From positions 13,509,501 to 13,573,500 of the forward strand of contig NC_135364.1 in assembly GCF_051622035.1 (NCBI RefSeq): a stretch of 64,000 nt of DNA, written 5' to 3'. Shown here one piece after another: positions 59,651 through 64,000 of the stretch. Each line of letters begins with the position of its first letter. The stretch's first letter is position 1. Made by a program: the position numbers and the translations under genes. The stretch comes from Arctopsyche grandis. Lineage: Eukaryota; Arthropoda; Insecta; Trichoptera; Hydropsychidae. The notes beneath the pieces are model-generated. The model did not search any database. It worked only from the letters and a program-made list of their open reading frames with translations, and had not been told where the DNA came from.

Positions 59651-62012
59651 GTGAGTTTTTTTTTTTACATCAATCGATTGTGTAAAAGTGGGTGACGTCA
59701 AACTTTTCACTCTTCACTCGATAATTTATTATATTACTTCATTGAAACATTAGAACGTTGAAACACGGCGATTGAAATATCAAATATTGAACATTTTTAC
59801 TGTACTAATGTTTCAACTGTTGAATTTTTCTTACACAGACACTCTTATGTAAGTACTCGTACACTTTCATAATAATTGCAAGCGAGTATTTTGTATCTAC
59901 GTGTTGATAATGTGTGAATCGAGTGTATATTTAATTCTGTGTGATTTATGACGATGCTCTCAAAGTATTTGGAACGATTGGAAAATATGTATCATGTTTG
60001 TTTATTCAGTTAGATTGTGTTTTTTCAAATTATCACAACGTTTAGATAATTATTATATTATAATATTTAGACTTTTACAATTAGTCATATTATTGGGCCT
60101 GACGTTTAATCACAATTACATATGTTGTGATATTGGTTTAAATTTTAATCATATCATTGAATTTGTTGATATTATTACACATGCAAATGTGACTTTATTT
60201 ACAATATGATTGAATCAATTATATTAACTCACTATGGGCCGGTAAACACGGTGTGTTTTTAAATCCTCCAAACTACATACAAATTTTAGATTCAAGCTTC
60301 CATTCATAGATAGCATCTTAATCCAAAATATCGATGGTAAATGGTTTAAAGCTTGATTTCTATTTTTCAATGAATTTATCGATAATATTCCAAAACAATA
60401 CCGGTAAAATTTCGCCATCAATTTGAACTATTTTATCGCGATTTAAGTACATATACAGACATATAAAAATCGATGCAAATAACGTATTGTGGATTAGGTT
60501 GTCTGGAATTTGATTAATTTCAGTATTAAATGTAGCAATTTCAAATTGATAAATTAAATATGATTGGTTAAAAAAAATTTAATTTATTTATTATTACGAA
60601 TTTACTTTAATGCATTTATATGACATTATTCACCTGATATTTATTTTTAATTATTAACGATTCAATATTGGTCGACGCTTTTTTAGGAAAAGTAACCACA
60701 TACAGTTATCTAAATCCACGAAAAAAATGCTTTTTTTTTTCATTTTCCGGTAAATATCGATATACCGATATTAGGAAAAATCATTTTCCCGTTTATCGGT
60801 TTATGAGATTTGACGGTAAATTGCAATCCCTAATTCAGAGCAAATCCTCAGATATCAGAATTGACTAGTATTTTCTCAAATAGCATTCTCCTCAGATTTA
60901 ATCTTTCATTCAAATGAATAACACAATGATCTATAAAATGTATGTTATAGTGAAATCATAATTACACTGACGTTTCAGTGAATTCATATCCAATTACACA
61001 TCCATTCACTGGGTATAGTTACGTTTTCACTACGGAAATTACATATTCACTGGTCCCTATTAGTGAGATTATAATTTTTAACAGTTGAATGATAGTGAAA
61101 TACCAACTTTAGATTATTTTATAGAATGCTATACGATTCAATAATTAATTGATATTATGTACTATGAAAATAAAATTTCTGATTATGACGACCTGAAACT
61201 GAATGAAACACACATATTATGATCGAAATAGAAGAAGGCTTTATTTCCATTTAACATTTTGAGTTCACTTATTTAAAAATTTTCTACAAACTAGTTTTAA
61301 CAATCAATATAGCTTAAGTTATTAAAACAAATTTGTTAATAATTTTTAATTTATTGAATTATGATAATTCCATTGTTACATCCGTACTCACTACCTGAGT
61401 CAATTTCACTGTAACGTAAAGAAGCTGTATTCCAAATTTTAATTTAATTTAGAAATTATGTTTTCACTGTTACTTTGCGAAAAATACGTAGATTCTCATA
61501 ATTTTTGGGAAAATTCGGCCGGTCTATAATGAGTTAATATGTAGACTGCCAAACTGTCAGCTTGTTGGTCAAGCCTGTTGCTTTTCTCAAGTCTCAATAC
61601 ATATTGCAATTTTTCTTGATATCTTTGATAGTATTGAAGTGAAGGTTCAAGCTTTGTTAGTCGAGTATAACGCTGCTTGCTGCACGGTTCAAAGAAGAGT
61701 AAGTTTTGGTGATTGGTTGTCTGTCTACTGAAGGTACATCTGCAATTGGAAAAATTGAATGAAGGAGTTGCTGCATGTGAAAAACGGAGCATTCACATTT
61801 ACAATACAAAGACTGGCCGATCAAGCTTGAACCTTTATTATAATTATAACGGCAAGTTCATACTGAGTGTATTATTCCGATGTTGTCATGACAGTGACCG
61901 CTAACGAGAGTGAAACTAATGAACTGTTTATATTTTGAAAATTACATGTGTTTTTGTTAGAATACGCTAAGAAATGTGTGATCCGTTGAATAATCATGAA
62001 TTGGTTGGTCAG
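59651..62012 (+). other. ewg: Intron or 3' region after ewg exon 5
   Basis: AT-rich. The expected NPDGTVSLIQ-type NRF1 segment was not found here in any frame. Repeated TTTCACTG/CAGTGAA motifs occur around 60965-61110. The open frames seen (for example 61496-61792 on the minus strand) match nothing I recognise. Confidence 0.4.
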
Positions 62013-62175
62013 ATGACTGAACAGGTTAATCACATGGGTGTGAGTGGGTTAGGGGTGGTGAAGCTGCACGCAGGTGGGATGACCAATTCCCACAAAATGA
62101 CTCAGCAGATACTATCTAGTGGTGTGCAGCAACAAGTGTGTCTCGATCCCCTCACGCTGACTGATGTTGATGTTG
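62013..62175 (+). CDS. Candidate further ewg exon (tentative)
   Basis: An open frame from 61974 has codon composition richer in G/C than its surroundings (MTEQVNHMGVSGLGVVKLHA, then QQILSSGVQQQVCLDPLTLT). Using the acceptor GGTCAG| at 62012, the exon starts in phase 0, which fits the end of ewg exon 5. A donor TTG|GTACCC follows at 62175 (phase 1). The peptide is not one I can align to the NRF1/Ewg C-terminus. It may be a lineage-specific or alternative exon, or not be coding. Confidence 0.3.
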
Positions 62176-64000
62176 GTACCCGCTTATCGACTCATTTTAA
62201 GCACTCGTCTATTTGTGTTATAATTTCTTTTTTATTTTTTTAATTTCACTTTTTTTACAAAGCTTGTAGTTCATTTTACTGTATTGTATGTTTATTTTTT
62301 ATATAGAATACACAATTGATAAACACAAATAGAAAATGTTAACGCGCGGTCAATGTAAAACGAACTTGCAATTTTTTTTATGCTAGATGATTTTATTGTT
62401 TTTTTACGTTTTAGGTTCTATATTATTGTTTTGCATCACGTCTTACGAGACAACGTTCAATGAATTTTATAATAAATATATAATATATGTTCTGAATTTG
62501 TACCACGCACTGTAGAATTGCTATGCAATTTTTATTGTTATTATATTATGTTTCCATTTAAAATTAGACGTGTTTAATTTACGTTTGAAAACTTGCACGT
62601 TTATAGCATGTTGTAGAAGAATTGAATATGTTTTTGTTTATTCTTTTATGTCAATTATTTATTGGGAAATATAATAATCGAGGCAATGAAGTTATGAATT
62701 ACCCTGAGCAACAGAAAAATCACGTTTTTGAATTTACATTTATCGTTCGAATTAGTATGTTTAGATAAAAAAAATACATTGAAATAGAAAACCAATCCGT
62801 ATTAATGTGGTGAAATTAAAAACTGACTAAATAAACGCACAACAGCATGTGAAAAAAATGTGCAAATATTTTTTACTTTTCGCTGATGGGTGTGATTTAA
62901 CTGTACATTGAGAAAAATACTTTGTATCTTAAAAAAAATTTTTGTGCATTTAACAATCTCGTATTGTGCATCGAATAAAATATTTTGGCATTATAAAGTG
63001 ACCAAAATATGAAACGATCATTCGAAAAAATAGATTTTAGCATTAGAATAGTTACAAAAAGTGGGAACTTTGCAGTCCTCCGCTATTGACAATTGTCAAC
63101 TGTCAAAAGTGTTTACTTTTGTTTACGTATTACGTATGGATATGAAAGATGATGTCAGGTCGTAGAGTCGAAGCCAAGGTCGTAGGTGACGAAGGTCGTA
63201 AGCTGAAGAGTAAAAAAGAAGGAATCCAATAGAGAAAAGCGTTGGTTGTTGTCAGTTCGTATTTTGGTATTCGCGACGTTGCCGATACAGTTCATCTGTC
63301 ATTTTAATACACATTTATATTTTTTTCAATGTTCAAAGCAAAGCTTCTAATGCAATCTGTATCCGTCATTTAGAAATGCACACAAATTTTTTTGTAATGT
63401 ACAGAAACTTTTTTTAATGTACAAAAATTTTTAAATGCACATTTATTTTATAAAATGGACGTTTAAATTGTTCCCATAATTAATTATAAGTATTTCAAAG
63501 TAATAGAAAATCACAATCAATGAAAAAAAACATTTGACTATTGATTCCAATACTCACTTTTTCAAACTTTTTCATTATTGATTAGCTACGATCTGATAAA
63601 TTTTTTTGTTGCTCAGTCTTACCAAATTGAAAAAATCAACGATGTTTGATTTTTTTAGGTCAAAATATTGTTATTATTTTAAAATCATATTATTTTTTCT
63701 ATATCCTGAAACGATTATTTTTGTAGTCAAGTGATATGATTAATCCAGTTCTTAGTATTTCAGTTAATTATTTCTATATTTTTCATGTGCAATGGTATTT
63801 TATTGTTAATATGCCCTTATTTAGGCACTAAAATGATACACTTTCCAGTGCTACTGTAAATTAGTCTTTACATACATATTAGTACATTATTAAGTTGCTT
63901 ATTTTTTTATGTATTATTTTTCTTATATTCCATATACTGAAATTATAAAACTGTTATCTCCATAATCTAAATTATTCAAGATAGATAAATTTTTAAAATA
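62176..64000. other. Right end of the window, no recognised gene
   Basis: AT-rich. A 28-codon frame at 63149-63232 contains three AGGTCGTA repeats and a possible donor (AAGA|GTAAAA), but no known product. A short direct repeat AATGTACA(G/A)AAA-TTTTT occurs three times around 63375-63445. Probably ewg intron or intergenic. Confidence 0.4.

Noticed and set aside
1..64000. CRISPR arrays, phage, plasmid or bacterial operons
   Set aside because: No regularly spaced repeats, no bacterial gene arrangement and clear spliceosomal introns throughout.

Overview
This is a window of AT-rich animal nuclear DNA, almost certainly from an insect. Spliced genes use GT-AG introns, and the encoded proteins are insect-type developmental regulators (Grainyhead, Shifted, Erect wing). 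The introns carry SINEs, LINE fragments, MITEs, a piggyBac-like element and LTRs. I cannot fix the order from sequence alone. No prokaryotic operon, CRISPR array, rRNA or confident functional tRNA gene is visible.

Layout. (1) Positions 1-36101, + strand: the 3' two thirds of a grainyhead (grh) gene. Eight exons encode the C-terminal 361 residues: most of the CP2/Grainyhead DNA-binding domain, the linker and the C-terminal dimerisation region. They are separated by large introns of up to 8.4 kb, and the 5' exons lie left of the window. (2) 36102-41980: the grh 3' region and a repeat-rich gap with a hAT-like element (38694-39588) and a LINE inserted into an older repeat (40437-41045). (3) 42219-52733, + strand: a complete shifted (shf; WIF1 family) gene of seven exons and 356 residues (signal peptide, WIF domain, five EGF repeats). 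(4) Inside shf intron 4, on the opposite strand, lies a complete three-exon Coq7 gene (51400-52183; 207 residues). Next to it is a four-layer nest of transposable elements (47216-51125). (5) From about 56185, + strand: ewg (erect wing / NRF1), with a TATA-containing GC-rich putative promoter, a likely non-coding first exon and five coding exons. These encode 300 N-terminal residues including the DNA-binding domain. The C-terminal exons are either only tentatively visible (62013-62175) or beyond the window.

How the genes relate. Grh is an epithelial transcription factor, Shf a secreted factor that aids Hedgehog spreading, Coq7 a mitochondrial ubiquinone-synthesis hydroxylase, and Ewg/NRF1 a transcription factor. 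They do not form one pathway. In mammals NRF1 regulates nuclear genes for mitochondrial proteins, so Coq7 beside ewg is noted only as a coincidence of position. I found no evidence of a novel biological system. The most informative observations are the nested transposon stack with readable target-site duplications at each layer, the antisense nesting of Coq7 with its start 68 bp from an shf exon, and several young non-autonomous elements with intact target duplications.
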